Assembly: GCA_030770425.1 (NCBI GenBank)
Contig: JASJFT010000021.1
Coordinates: forward strand, 290,502 to 354,501
DNA length: 64,000 nt
Reading direction: 5' to 3'
From: Darksidea phi
Lineage: Eukaryota > Ascomycota > Dothideomycetes > Pleosporales > Lentitheciaceae
Shown: piece by piece, positions 22,982 through 34,100 of the stretch
How the letters are laid out: each line of letters opens with the position of its first letter
Position numbering within the stretch: the stretch's first letter is position 1
The notes under the pieces: model-generated
What the model was told of the DNA's origin: nothing
The model's database searches: none
The model's input: only the letters and a program-made list of their open reading frames with translations
Made by a program: the position numbers and the translations under genes

Positions 22982-23822
22982 ATGTCGTCATATACGTCCC
23001 ATCAGATCGATGACGCTACTTTGGCCTACCATTACAAGGTCACCGTCAACGACTCACCTGGAGTGTGCTACCAGCTTGCGACAGGAGCGCAAAGCTTTCC
23101 AGCTGGTTTCTGGGCTTCACAACGGTAAGAAAACCCCATTACAGTATCCAATACAAAGTCAGATTTTACCCAGTTCCCAAGCCTCACAAATAGTACCAAC
23201 CGCCAGCAGTTCGCATGTGTCTAGTCCAAGTTATCTCCATCAATCTACAGGCGTTACGGCTGCAAACAAGAAGCGTCTCTATGTGGCATACCCTAGTGGA
23301 GTTGTCGACAATGAAGAAACGAGAGATCTGGACAATCCCTTCATCAACTAAACCAAGCTTACGCGCCCAGATATTATTGGGCTTTCATAATCAGACCGAA
23401 AGTAGAAAGGGGTGTAGATACTTCCGGTGTTCATTATCATGTGAAAGAGCCATCCAATGAGCGGATGGACATATGAAGAGTAGAGTGTCAGCGACGTCCA
23501 ATCGACGAACACATTACTCGCCCGCATCATCATTGCAAAGGTGCAGAACGAACAGCGTCTAGTCGAGCTTCTTCGCAATCTGCTTGTTGTCAATGCGGAC
23601 CAAAATTGGAGATGTCGCACCCGGGTTGCGCAGGCTCTAGCAGCCATTGCGAATGACGGAAAGTGCGTGAGTTCTTCTCAGCTGGATTGGGCGACCATTG
23701 AGGCATTTGCAAGGCAACACGTTTCCCAGAAAACTGCTGCAGGGAGGTACGCGAAGGCAGAGGATATGCTGAAACCCAAACCAACTTATGACTTGCTCGA
23801 AGGGAAGGAGACCGTGCCTTGA
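22982..23822 (+). pseudogene. broken fungal gene with several frameshifts
   Basis: Protein-like segments follow each other in different frames: MSSYTSHQIDDATLAYHYKV from 22982; KKRLYVAYPSGVVDNEE then a TAA near 23350; FHNQTESRKG in a second frame; VDTSGVHYHVKEPSNER in a third; and the best-preserved end, ending TYDLLEGKETVP at 23822. Introns cannot explain all the shifts because the pieces abut. The whole looks like one former protein of about 250 residues. I do not know its function. Confidence 0.6.
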
Positions 23823-23874
23823 GGTGGGCATAGATGCGCTGAGACGAACGTGTCGCTCCTATTTCACCACTCAC

Positions 23875-24675
23875 CCCACCATTTGTTACGGGTTCTTTCC
23901 ATTTCCAGTTCTTCAAGATAGGCGGCAAGTAGGGAATGGAGAATGCCCTGCCATTCAGTTCTAGTCAAGTTTCCAAACCATGCGGTTGTGAATTCCAATA
24001 GGGAGGATACCAACCTGAGGACTCCCAATCAATAATTCCGACTACCTTATCCCCAAAAACCAATATATTGAACGGGTTTAGGTCGCAATGTGTGAAAACC
24101 GGGAACGGCCATTGACCCTCCTATTTCAAATCATGTTCCTAATGTCGTCGGTCTCCTGATCAGTTACGTGGGCGCCTATCTGCGATGCTTCAAGACTACC
24201 CCTCAGCCGGCGATAGAATTCCTGAGAGGTCTTAAAAGGCCCAAAGCGTGGGGTCCCATGCGGAAGACGGGAATCGTACAAGGAGCCACCAACGCAACTT
24301 TCCACTCCCGTACCAGGTGGAGGTTCCAAAGCCCAAAGTTCCTAGATCATGTCTTTCAGTTGCGAGAAAATCTTCCCAAGGGATTCCTTAGATAAACCCT
24401 TCCAGGCAGTTGCTAAGTCTTCGCCTTGGATTCGTTCCATGACAATATAAGCTCGGTTCTTGTGGAGAAAGGAGCAGTAGTAAATTTCAGGAACACGGAT
24501 CGATGTATGTATGTTCAGCGATATACCTCATCGTAACGGCTTCAGTCAGATGTATTGAAAAAATTCCAGTTTGAGAATTTCGTTTCCAGAAATTGGTATA
24601 CAATGACCACCATTCCGGCGAAAGAACGTAGCCGTGGTGTGAAGTGCTAAACGAGCCAAGGAACGTCGAATACAT
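23875..24675 (-). pseudogene. aminoglycoside-phosphotransferase-like kinase pseudogene
   Basis: Minus-strand segments match the fungal APH/choline-kinase-like fold in order: EAVTMRYIAEHT, RAYIVMERIQGEDLATAWKG, LYDSRLPHGTPRFGPFKT, FTHCDLNPFNILV (catalytic loop, normally H-G-D-L-x-x-x-N), VVGIIDWESSGWYPPYW (metal-binding DxD/IDWE region). The frame is broken near 24510, has a stop near 24350 and a frameshift near 24121; the Gly of HGDL is Cys. It sits next to another broken gene, so this 2-kb stretch is decaying. Original substrate unknown. Confidence 0.7.
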
Positions 24676-25597
24676 GTGTTGTGTGTTGTTGATTGCGAGG
24701 TTTTCGCTGTCTTCGTGCTGAGGTTCGTAATTTATTCGCAGGATTGATGCAAGGATCTACCATGGTATCATAACGGTAAGTCGGATTTTTTTTTTTTCCT
24801 TCAAAAGCTTTACTTTGCAAACTACACAGTTTCTTGGAGCTCTCTCGTGATAGTGTACGAGTTGATTCTCCCCTTGAGGATTTGCCCGATTCGAAAGAGA
24901 GGCGGCGTGTGCATTTACTATCATCTGGAGGAGCGAGAATGGCGATTGGGAATATATACAAAGCTTTTTATACAAAATAAAAACATGGTGAGGGTTGCGG
25001 AAGATGAAGAATTATAAGTGGCACAACGGAAGACCGAAGGTAGGCGCGCTAAAACGCTAATAGTACAGAGCCCACATGCATGATTTGGACAGGCAGACAA
25101 CGGATTACAATAACACAGTCGAAAGTGAAAATTACAAAATCGTGCAGTATATTTTCCCATTCTCATCAGAGCTCTCAAACTATATACCATTTTCATTTTC
25201 CCCTGCCGATGCATTCCCATCCCCTTCCCATCCCTTTGCCTAAGTGATCCCCCACTACTAGACAGTAATACAAGGACCGTGAAACGGGTATACGATTAAG
25301 GAGAGGCCCGAGCCTTAGTGGCTCTATATGCAGAACTCCAAACCCGAAAACGTCCCGCTAATGCATCGCTGGAAAAAGGATGGCGGAAAAGAGACGTCAA
25401 AAAAGTGATGTACAGAGTATCCGCCCGTTTGGGGAAGCGAAAGCCGGGTCTAGTAAAGGAATGTGGTCGTGGCGGATGTAGGAGATTCGTGGCGGCATTA
25501 CTTTTTGTATGTGTTCGGTCTCTTACTGGTATTATTACTGTGTTGTCTGCTTCGTTGAGCGCGGTTTTGTTCAGGGCGTTGGAGGGTGAGGGCCGCT
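24676..25597. other. intergenic
   Basis: 3' flank of the GPI protein gene plus the upstream side of the kinase remnant. Short frames only; nothing recognised. Confidence 0.35.
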
Positions 25598-26521
25598 TCA
25601 TACGAAGAATGCAAGGGCACCACCGAGAGCGCCGCCGTACATGGCGGCATCGACGGCAAAGTTTCGTACAGCAGCACCACTCTGCAGTCCCGGCTTCGCC
25701 GTGCTTCCACCCGTCGGGTTCTCATTATTGGTAGCCGTAGCCGCGGCAGGATCCACAACAGTATAGCTCGTAACGACACTCCGCTGCCCATTCTCTCCCG
25801 TCGTTGTAAGCAAGATGACTTTGCTAACCTTCCCACCATCCGGCGTATACGTGGTCAAGAATGTAGAACCCTCATTGGTGCGCGTGAGCACTTGGCCGGA
25901 GGTCGGGGCGAACTCGACGGCAGAGGTAACAACGGTGCCGCGGCCGGCGGAATCGGTGGTGGAGACGATGACGGCGGGTTTGGTTTCGGTAGCGACCTCG
26001 ACAGAGCCTTGGTCGTTGGTGCGGGTAGTGATTAGAGCGACAGAGGCCGTGGGTTCGCTGAGGATGGAGCCGGAGCCGGTCGTGGTGCGGCCTTCAGAGT
26101 CGGTTGTTTCAATGGGGACTGGGACCACGACGGCGGGGCTGCTCGGGGGCGTGCTTTCGGGTTCTTGGGGTGCGGATGTGGTGGTGCCATTTGTGGGCGC
26201 TTGTCTCTTCTTCTTCTTCAGGTCTTGTACGGCGGCCACGATGAGTTTTGTGGCGAGCGGGGGGTTGTCGTGGTGGACACGCTCCACGCCGTGACGATCC
26301 GACTCGAAGATGCCGTCCCGGAAGTGACCGAGGCTGTTTAGAGCGGCATGGAGAGATTCTTCGGGCAGGGCATTGAGCAGGTCCTGGAAAGCTTCGTTTG
26401 CATTGGCGTAGAAAGCCTGCACGGTCTTCTCCGTCTGCTTGGTCGGCGAAGCCGGCTCCTCGCAAGCAACTCTGCCTAGCAGAGGCAGTGCTAGTAGGGC
26501 GAGCTGGCGGAACGAGCGCAT
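25598..26521 (-). CDS. GPI-anchored Ser/Thr-rich cell-wall protein
   Basis: Single exon, 307 residues. A signal peptide (MRSFRQLALLALPLLGRVAC) opens the protein. A helical region of about 75 residues follows, then a KKKKRQA site that looks like a Kex2 cleavage site, then about 150 residues rich in Ser/Thr/Pro (likely O-mannosylated stalk). The C-terminus has a small-residue omega region (LQSGAAVRN) and a hydrophobic tail ending GGALGGALAFFV, the layout for GPI anchoring at the plasma membrane or wall. No enzymatic domain. The opposite-strand frames here are mirror effects of the Thr/Ser codons. Confidence 0.85.
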   Translation of the reverse strand: MRSFRQLALLALPLLGRVACEEPASPTKQTEKTVQAFYANANEAFQDLLNALPEESLHAALNSLGHFRDGIFESDRHGVERVHHDNPPLATKLIVAAVQDLKKKKRQAPTNGTTTSAPQEPESTPPSSPAVVVPVPIETTDSEGRTTTGSGSILSEPTASVALITTRTNDQGSVEVATETKPAVIVSTTDSAGRGTVVTSAVEFAPTSGQVLTRTNEGSTFLTTYTPDGGKVSKVILLTTTGENGQRSVVTSYTVVDPAAATATNNENPTGGSTAKPGLQSGAAVRNFAVDAAMYGGALGGALAFFV

Positions 26522-27849
26522 GGTGTAGTTGTGCGAGGCTGTTGTGGTTGCAGAGCGAAGGTGTTTTGCGGAATATGCGGCGAAGGAACTGCGAACAGCA
26601 CGATTTTGTTAGCAACGCACCATGCAGAAAAGGGGAAAGCCTCGAAAGGAGCGGCAATAGAACGAAGGCGCGTCCGAGCCCGGGCAGCTGAGCCCTTGAG
26701 ACCCAGACACGGGCGGTGGTGGAGCGGGTGGGCCAGCTGTGAAAGGTGATCGGATGAAAGCCGGGCTTACACAAAGTTCTAAGCCGCGGGTGGCTGGTTC
26801 GACTAACGCAAAGCACACGGCAAACAGCTAATCGAGAGCGGATAACCGAACCCCTTCACTTGAAGACAAAAACTGCTCAACGACGAACGAGTGTGTCAAG
26901 AAGAAGGTGCAGAGGGAGTAAGTGGCAGCGAATGTCTGGAGTAATGTGATGGGCTCACTGACCGGTGGCGAGAGGATAACGGGCAACTAAAAAGCACGCT
27001 TACGTCTGGCTCGGCTCCTAAACACGAGCATAGAGTTACGGCCGCGATCCAATAGTTAGCTTCTAGATCAGGCTAGCCGCAGCCCTGGCCATTCACCACC
27101 AAGCATCTCAGACACTGCCCGCCGACATCTCCACCGTGGCATCATGTTGCTTTTCCTGCCTCAGCCGCCTTCAGCTTCGGCGGGGCATCACTTAAGCCCT
27201 ACCCGCCCATTGGCCCAGTCCAGCTTAATCGACTGAATATTTCTTGCTTCCGATGACACTGTCCCGACGTCGTTCACAGCATGAAACTTGAACCCATCCT
27301 TGGCCCTATATGCGGCATCCCTGTTACAGCCCATTAAGCGACGGGGGCTGGGCGCTACCCCTGTACGTTTGGAACGTCATTTGTGGAGCAGGCCAGGCAG
27401 CTCGGCATCTGGCGAGCACAGAGTTTCATTGATGACTTCTTTCCCTCCTCAATGTTTTGCCTGCAGTGTGATGTGGCTGGTGGCATGTTTGAGGAGGCTC
27501 TTGAAACCCCAGTTTTTGCTTACTCCTGCCAACTCGGCAGTCCTCAGGGGGAAGCCCTTTTTGCCTCTTCACCATCAACTTGAATTCTCCTCCGAAGACC
27601 AGCTCGAGGGAATACGATGCGAATCCTCAAAATCCCCTTCCGCCAATCCCTCCCTTCCTCGCTCACAGACCCCACTTTGCCCAGCACGCCCGCGCACCTC
27701 AAAATCCTGGCGTGCCGAGTGCTATACGCGTCTAGTCTCACCTGCTCGCTGCTTATTCGTCCATGTGCCAGACAAGGTGCATGTGCAGATATTTATAGCT
27801 CGAACACCAACGCCACAACCACCCCCAACTACAACGCATCGCCCGTATA
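26522..27849. other. intergenic left of the TIR-bounded element
   Basis: Promoter side of the GPI protein gene, then a spacer. A long frame at 27288-27893 runs into the transposon end and lacks domains, so I do not call it a gene. Confidence 0.35.
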
Positions 27850-28094
27850 CAGTCGCGAGCAGAATCGGTTTCCGGTTTTGCACTTTGACTTAATCTCACA
27901 GCACGAACTTCCTAGCAAGGGGGCTTCTTACTTCGTGTTAGCATCTTATAGGGATATTCTCGTAATTTACAAACGTTTTAATCACGTCATGTGGCTTTGG
28001 TAGTGAGGCTGGTGTTGCGAATCAGCCACACTTGGATTAAGCCACAGAGTGTCCTACATTCGGGGTCCACGGCAAGCCGAATCGGCCCTCCATG
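27850..28094 (+). repeat. left terminal inverted repeat
   Basis: About 245 bp, matching 35762-36022 in reverse complement with scattered substitutions and an indel of about 15 bp. Similarity stops at the inner edge, ...CGGCCCTCCAT. Confidence 0.85.
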
Positions 28095-28161
28095 GAGCTG
28101 CCCTCTCCCACCACTGAAGAACTCTGCCTCCCGAACGCCGCTGCCGCTTCACCTGCCTACA

Positions 28162-29475
28162 ATGACGAGCCCTTTCTACTACCAAGATACTATTCTGACT
28201 AACCCCATTGGCTGGATTAATAGATCCGAGTCACAACTCGACGATAATGCGATGAACTGGCTAGAGCCTCCGGCCACCCAGTCTCCACCACGCGTCGTCT
28301 CCCAGCAGACGCAGCCCCGGAAGCTCCAGTTCCTTCAGGTGACTGAATGGGACGAGCATGATAGCTATGACGAAGACGAGCCAACCTGTCTCCATTACTC
28401 GATCGAATAGAAGGTGTCGATAAATAACAGGATATTGTCAAAGGACACTGAGCAAGATCTTGTGTTGATACCAAGTACATACTAGTATATATTCTTCAAG
28501 CCCAAGCTAGATAAGCTCCTCCAGAAGAAAGTGGCTCAGAACAGGCATGTCCGTTGTGAGGACACTAGCGTCGTGTCAGTGACGGATCGCGGCGAGCGTG
28601 ATCTTGTTAAGCGGTTTGACGACATTGACATAGACTGGCCATTTGTCCAGAAGCAGCTCATCAAGTGGGGCGAGCTTTTCCGATCTGGTAAGACACTCCG
28701 GGTAGATCTTTCCTTTAACTATACAGACTCCTACCAATCTTCGACCCGCACGCAAAGACGAGAAAACAAACGAGGCTCTTCCGCCACCCAGCGAATGCTC
28801 GCAGAGTTAGATACTGTTACGCAGCCGGGCGCAGATCAAGAAGGCTGTCAGCCTTTTGCTTGGAAGGAGGTCTATACTGTAATATAGTACCTAGGTCCGC
28901 CCTATAACAAAGGTCCTTACTAGTAGCGTGATCTAGTTGGAAAGAAGTACTATAAGCTACGAACGCAACACATAAAGGCTCTTATACAGTTTGTTGAGCA
29001 CGGAAATACCTTACAGTACCAAGATAATTTTCCTAAGCATATAAGGGAGCAGCTTTATGTTGAAGAACAAGAACGGCTGGAGAAGCAGCCTCGGCAATTA
29101 TCTAGCGTACCCACTCCCTACCCTCCTATAAACATCACAAACGTACTACCCTCCTCCTCTCATCAGTCACCCTTGGCCAGCTCAAGCAGTTCAACGACAG
29201 CTACCATAGTTACCTCGTCCGGAATAGCCGACTTCGATATTCCAGAACTATTGGATATGGCAGTCAGGCTTTATAGCGAATAGTAGCAGTCTAGAGTCGT
29301 TGACGAGATACGGAAGGCAGGTATCCAGAAAGCGTATAACTTGGCGCTAGACGATGGCCTAGACCTTAAGCAGATCTATGAAGATCAAGATCCTGACTTT
29401 TTTATTCAAAAGGGAGTGAAGAGGGGAGTGGTGCGGCGCTTTGTTGCTAACATTAAGAGATGGGTTAAACGGTAA
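28162..29475 (+). pseudogene. transposon accessory ORF with RIP-type stops
   Basis: A single continuous 438-codon frame from ATG 28162 to TAA 29473-29475, broken only by internal stops (after HYSIE, PSTY, YTVI, a double stop after GPY, and after LYSE). At several of them a Trp is expected, so TGG to TAG is the likely change. The protein resembles a widespread fungal transposon-associated hypothetical protein: RSGKTLRVDLSFNY, YKLRTQHIKALI, LDLKQIYEDQDPDFF and a C-terminal VKRGVVRRFVANIKRWVKR. Function unknown. It starts 67 bp inside the left terminal repeat and is convergent with the transposase. Confidence 0.7.
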
Positions 29476-29570
29476 AGTCATTGCATAACGTTAAGCTCTA
29501 GTTATACTAGTATTACTTTAATATAATAACTCTCCTATTATACTATGATAATACTATACTACTCTATCTC

Positions 29571-30519
29571 TTATACTTTGTACTCCTCTACAGTTACGGC
29601 TATATACCGGAAGTGCCCGTTTATACTATCTTCCTTACTACCTACAATACTAACGCACCACTCAAGAAAGGCCCCAAAGTCTTAATATAGGCTACTCTCG
29701 TATTTATACTACTACTTCTCGATTGGATTTAGATCAGGTAAGTACGGCGGCAGATATAATAGTCTGACGCCGGCATCACGGCACATCTGTTCGATTCGCT
29801 CACTATAGTAAAAGGAGGCATTGTCCATAATAAAAACAGATTTAGGCGCCAGGTATAGCCTGTAATAGTAAAGTAGTTACTCGATGTAGTCCTCGAATAG
29901 AGCACCGTCAGTTGTTCCTTAGAAGACTCTTGAGAGAAGAATTCCCTCTTGAGTATACGCTGGCAGAATCTGATACCTACGATCCCGGTGGAAACGGGTT
30001 ACTTCGCCAGGTGCTACTCCAAGCGGAGACCAGCTAGTACGTCTGAAGCCAATCCGCTTATCGCACCCGGACTCGTCCACGTACACGAGTTAGTACGAGC
30101 GAAAACTCGATAGCTTATACATATAGAAGTCTCGGAGCTCAGCGTTGCGTTCGTTGGCTATGCGTCGGATGACCTTCTTTGTCCATTTAATCGAGGCCAA
30201 AGCTCTGCCGATGCTATGCACAGAAACAAGGACCTCAAACTCATCGTACAAGAAAACAGCCATTTCGTCGCAATATAATCCAGGCTTCTATCAAGTGTTC
30301 GCAGAGAGCGGTAAGCATCGATGGGGTTATGCGTCGTCGCCGTCCAGCACGGTTGGCTGGCGCCCTCATCGTACCAAAAAGGCGGACATTAGAGGCTAGA
30401 TTTCGAATCGTCCGTTCACTGCAGCCGGTGACGTCAGCCATTTCAACCTGTGTAAGAGACCCACTGAGTATCATGTCGTGAATCAGCTGGTGCTGAGACT
30501 CTGCGAGATTGGGTGCCAT
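29571..30519 (-). pseudogene. Tc1/mariner (DDE superfamily) transposase, degraded
   Basis: ATG at 30519 (MAPNLAESQHQLIHDMIL) to TAA 29573-29571. An N-terminal helix-turn-helix region (LTQVEMADVTGCSERTIRNL) is followed by the catalytic domain: VYVDESGCDKR (first Asp), FIMDNASFYYSERIEQMC (second Asp) and YLPDLNPIEK (third acidic residue). The length of 949 bp is not a multiple of three: about two bases are missing near 30286, where the frame changes from EHLIE to PGLYCDEMAVFLYDE. Stops follow LLSRVF, EDYIE, NPIEK and ESSLY. The enzyme is dead, so any movement would need a related source. Confidence 0.85.
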
Positions 30520-31181
30520 AGTGGAGCGCTGCTCCGGTCTTCCTACAAGCAGCATGCGTTTGGTTTCGTGAATGGCGGCAGACGGGCCGCGAATAGCAGC
30601 GGAGCCGGATCTACATTGCCCCGCGCTGCGCCAAAGTGCATAGCTGCGCGCCGCGAGGCGATACATCCGTGCGCGATCCATGGAGTTGCGTATCGTGCGC
30701 GGTCGCGTCCGAGACGCGTCTTAAGCAGTAAGGGTGACGTCCGCACAGCCTCTGACACCGCCAGAGTCGAAACCTGCTAGTCGGCGCCTCGTGCTGGGTT
30801 TCGGCACGGTTGGCCATCTACTTCTACCTCCCGCAACGTCTAAACCGTCTCAAACGGCGCTCGCGGGGGACACGGCCGCCTAAGGTCGTTCGTCTACGGG
30901 GTTCATTCACCAGAAGCCGAGTCCCCTCTTCGCTATTTCCTGAAATGGATCTGTGTTGGTTCAGGTTCACGGGAATGCCTCGAGACGCGTGGCGGGACTT
31001 TCCCTCATGAGATTATCGATGCAATTGTCGCCCCGTTCATTGACGCCGCCACAGTTCTCGTATGCGATTTGCGACTAAGCGAGCCAGTGGCAGCTTTCAG
31101 CTCCCAGCCTTCGACTTCCCCTCACCATCGCTACTCTTGCAATAGCATCTCGCTGTTCTGCCAAGTGTCCTCGTTAGAGCC
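30520..31181. other. spacer between transposase and NLR gene
   Basis: GC-richer than the transposon ORFs and without their AT-rich decay. It holds no copy of the terminal repeat, which is expected here if the transposon ended next to its transposase. The right part should be the NLR promoter. Confidence 0.4.
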
Positions 31182-34100
31182 ATGAGCACGAAAGGCCTTC
31201 GGAAATCGCTAAAGAGCGGGTGGAAGAGGGTTTTCGGAGGCCGTGCTCAGCCCACAGGTGTGTTGATCCTGACGGCGGAGTCACGAGACTGGAAGCTCAC
31301 ATACTCCAGCAGAGGTCCAGCCTCCTAAGCAGGGCAAGCACAGCACGGAAGCATCTTTCAGCAACGCGACAGAGCCGCATGCTCGCCCCGATCCGTCCGT
31401 TGCCAAGACTCAGGCGACGCGCGCTACAACAGAGGGTGGAGCGAAAGAGGTGGGCCTGTACGTCACTGCATCTCTCCAGAAGATCCCGAAGTCTTCTAGT
31501 TGTCAGACGCAAGCTCAGCCGGTTGAATCCCAAGCCGAAGATCCACCGGCGACCGAAACTACGGAGCAGAGCCCGGCCCTCTCCCTGTCCCAAGAGCTCT
31601 GGAATGCCGCGTACGACAGCCTCGCGAAGGGCGGGGACAATGCAGAGAACAAAGGCACTGCAGATGGCAAAGACACTGCAGAGAGCAAAGACACTGGAGT
31701 GGACAAAGATACTGCAAAGCTCGTCAAGTGTTATGTCAAGACGCTGGCGACCGTTCTCAGCGCCGAGGCTTCTTCGGATGCAGACAGCGTCGCAGCCGAA
31801 TTGGAAGACAAGAGCAAACGACAGACACACATGAGGAGGCTGGTGAAAGAAGGCCAGGCAAAGATTTCCACGCTGTCGAAAATTACGACGGGGGTGGGTG
31901 ACGTTGCCCAGTTCATTCTTTCGGCTAAGGGTATGATCGATGCGGCGGTCGGGAACATCCCACAGGCTGCGCTTCCGTGGGCTGGTGTCTGTGTCGGATT
32001 GCAGGTGAGCCATCATTGATTTCAGCAGCCCATTTGTGGTGCTGATTCCGTCTAGATTCTCTCGAATCCTGGGAGGGCGATACAATCCAACCTTGCCGGC
32101 ATCGCGCACGTCGTCTTTAGAATGGACTGGTATTGCACCCTATCCGAACATTTTCTGAAGAAGGATCGCGTCGACGACTTCTTAGGATCCATCCTACCCC
32201 AGCTGAAAGCAAGGATCATCGCGCTATACAAGGCCCTCCTCCTGTATCAGATGAAGAGCGTCTGCTCCTACTACCGGCGCCAGAGCCTCATCTTTCTCCG
32301 CAGCCTTGCGAATTGGGACGACTGGGACGCCGACCTGAAGGCTGTCACAGATGCGGAAGAAACCCTTCTTAACGACTGGGACAAGTACGACAAACTGAAA
32401 GCGGAGAGCCTTAGGAGTAAACTCGTCGAGCTTGCCGAAGGGATGGAGGGGCTACTTAAGGACATCCGTCAAGATATTCGAGAATTCATCGCTCTGCAGA
32501 GGGGGATGCAGAGGGATGACGAGGACGCAGAATGCCTCCGAGACCTCTTCGTGGTGGATCCCCAAGATGATATGGAGAAGATCGAGAAAAAAAAGGACGA
32601 GCTAGTCGACGGCGCGTACAAGTGGATCCTCGACAGGGACGAGTATGCAGCATTCACGAATTGGAGCAATGATGCGTCTGGTCGGTTGTCGTGTCCACTG
32701 ATGTGGGTTAAGGGACTTCCCGGTACAGGGAAGACAATGCTCTTGATCGGCATCATTCGCGAACTCTCGACTCAGCCCGCTAAGCTTGCACCTAACGTCT
32801 CGCACTTTTTCTGTCAGGGCACAGACACGGCCTTGAACAGCGCTACGGCCACCCTGCGGTCTCTGGTCTGGCTGCTTCTTGTTCAGCAACCGCATCTCGT
32901 CTCTCACCTACGATTGAAGCACAAAAACGCAGGTTCGTCCCTTTTCGAAGGCGAGACTGCATTTATTGCTTTGTCCAATGCGTTTAAGAGCATGCTGAAA
33001 GATCCTAATTTACGCCCAGTGTATTTCATCATTGATGCTCTTGACGAGTGTGAGCAGGGCCTAGCGGATCTGATTAAGCTTATTTCAGCTTCCCTTACTC
33101 TCACCGATAAGGTGAAGTGGCTGGTCTCTAGCCGCCCATCGGTCGAGCTCAAGATTCCTGATACAGCAGGATCTTGGGTCGAGCTGGACGCTCAAAGGCT
33201 AGAAGATCCTGTCAAAGCATACATCAACCACAAGCTCTCTATCCTGGAGACTAGAGAAGGATATGATGACCGTGTTTTAGCTGAGGTTGCGGTAGAAGTC
33301 CGTCAACGAGCCAAGAATACTTTCCTTTGGGTGGCCCTCGCGCTCAAAGAACTTGACAGAGAGGATAAGAATCACAACCTAGTGCATGGAATGTACGCCC
33401 CCAGCATCATTAGAAAGATGCCTTCAGGCTTGTCAGAACTATACGACCACATGATGATCAGGATCGAGGAGGGCATGGAGAAAGACCCGCAATATTGCAA
33501 GACTGTCCTGGTGTCTACTGTTCTTGCGTATCGCCCTCTCACTCTCTCCGAGCTTGCCGTACTAGCTGATTTACCGCTTGGCATGCACCCGCGGACGATT
33601 GTTAAGAAGTGTGGCTCATTTCTAACAACCAAGGACGAAGCGGTTTACCTGATCCATCAGTCTGCCAAGGACTATCTGGACAAGAACTATACGTCTAAGC
33701 TTCAGCTAGCAGGGGTTGCCCAAGGGCATGCAGACATCGGTAGGCGCTCAATTAAAGCGATGTCCTCGGTACTGAGACAGAATATCTACAACCTCCACTT
33801 CGGCTTCAGACCAATGGATATAACACCGCCTGAACCGGATCCGTTGGCTAAGATACGATACTCCTGCGTCTTCTGGGCCGACCATCTCTGCTTCGAGAAC
33901 GGCGAAAGCCCCGCGTGCAAGCAAGAGCTGACAGACGACGGACGAGTGTTCGAATTTCTGAAGGAGCGCTTCCTCTATTGGCTTGAAAGTCTGTCTCTCT
34001 TAGGAAATCTATCGGACGGAGTACAGTCGATACGAAGGCTCTTGCATATCGCCCAGGTATGTTTTGAGGGCTGTGGTTACATGAAAATACTAAGCACTGC

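Noticed and set aside
25598..26816. Long opposite-strand frames over the GPI protein gene
   Set aside because: They mirror Thr/Ser/Pro codon bias of the real gene and lack domains.
27288..27893. 201-codon frame on the plus strand
   Set aside because: Low-complexity without domains, and it runs into the transposon terminal repeat.
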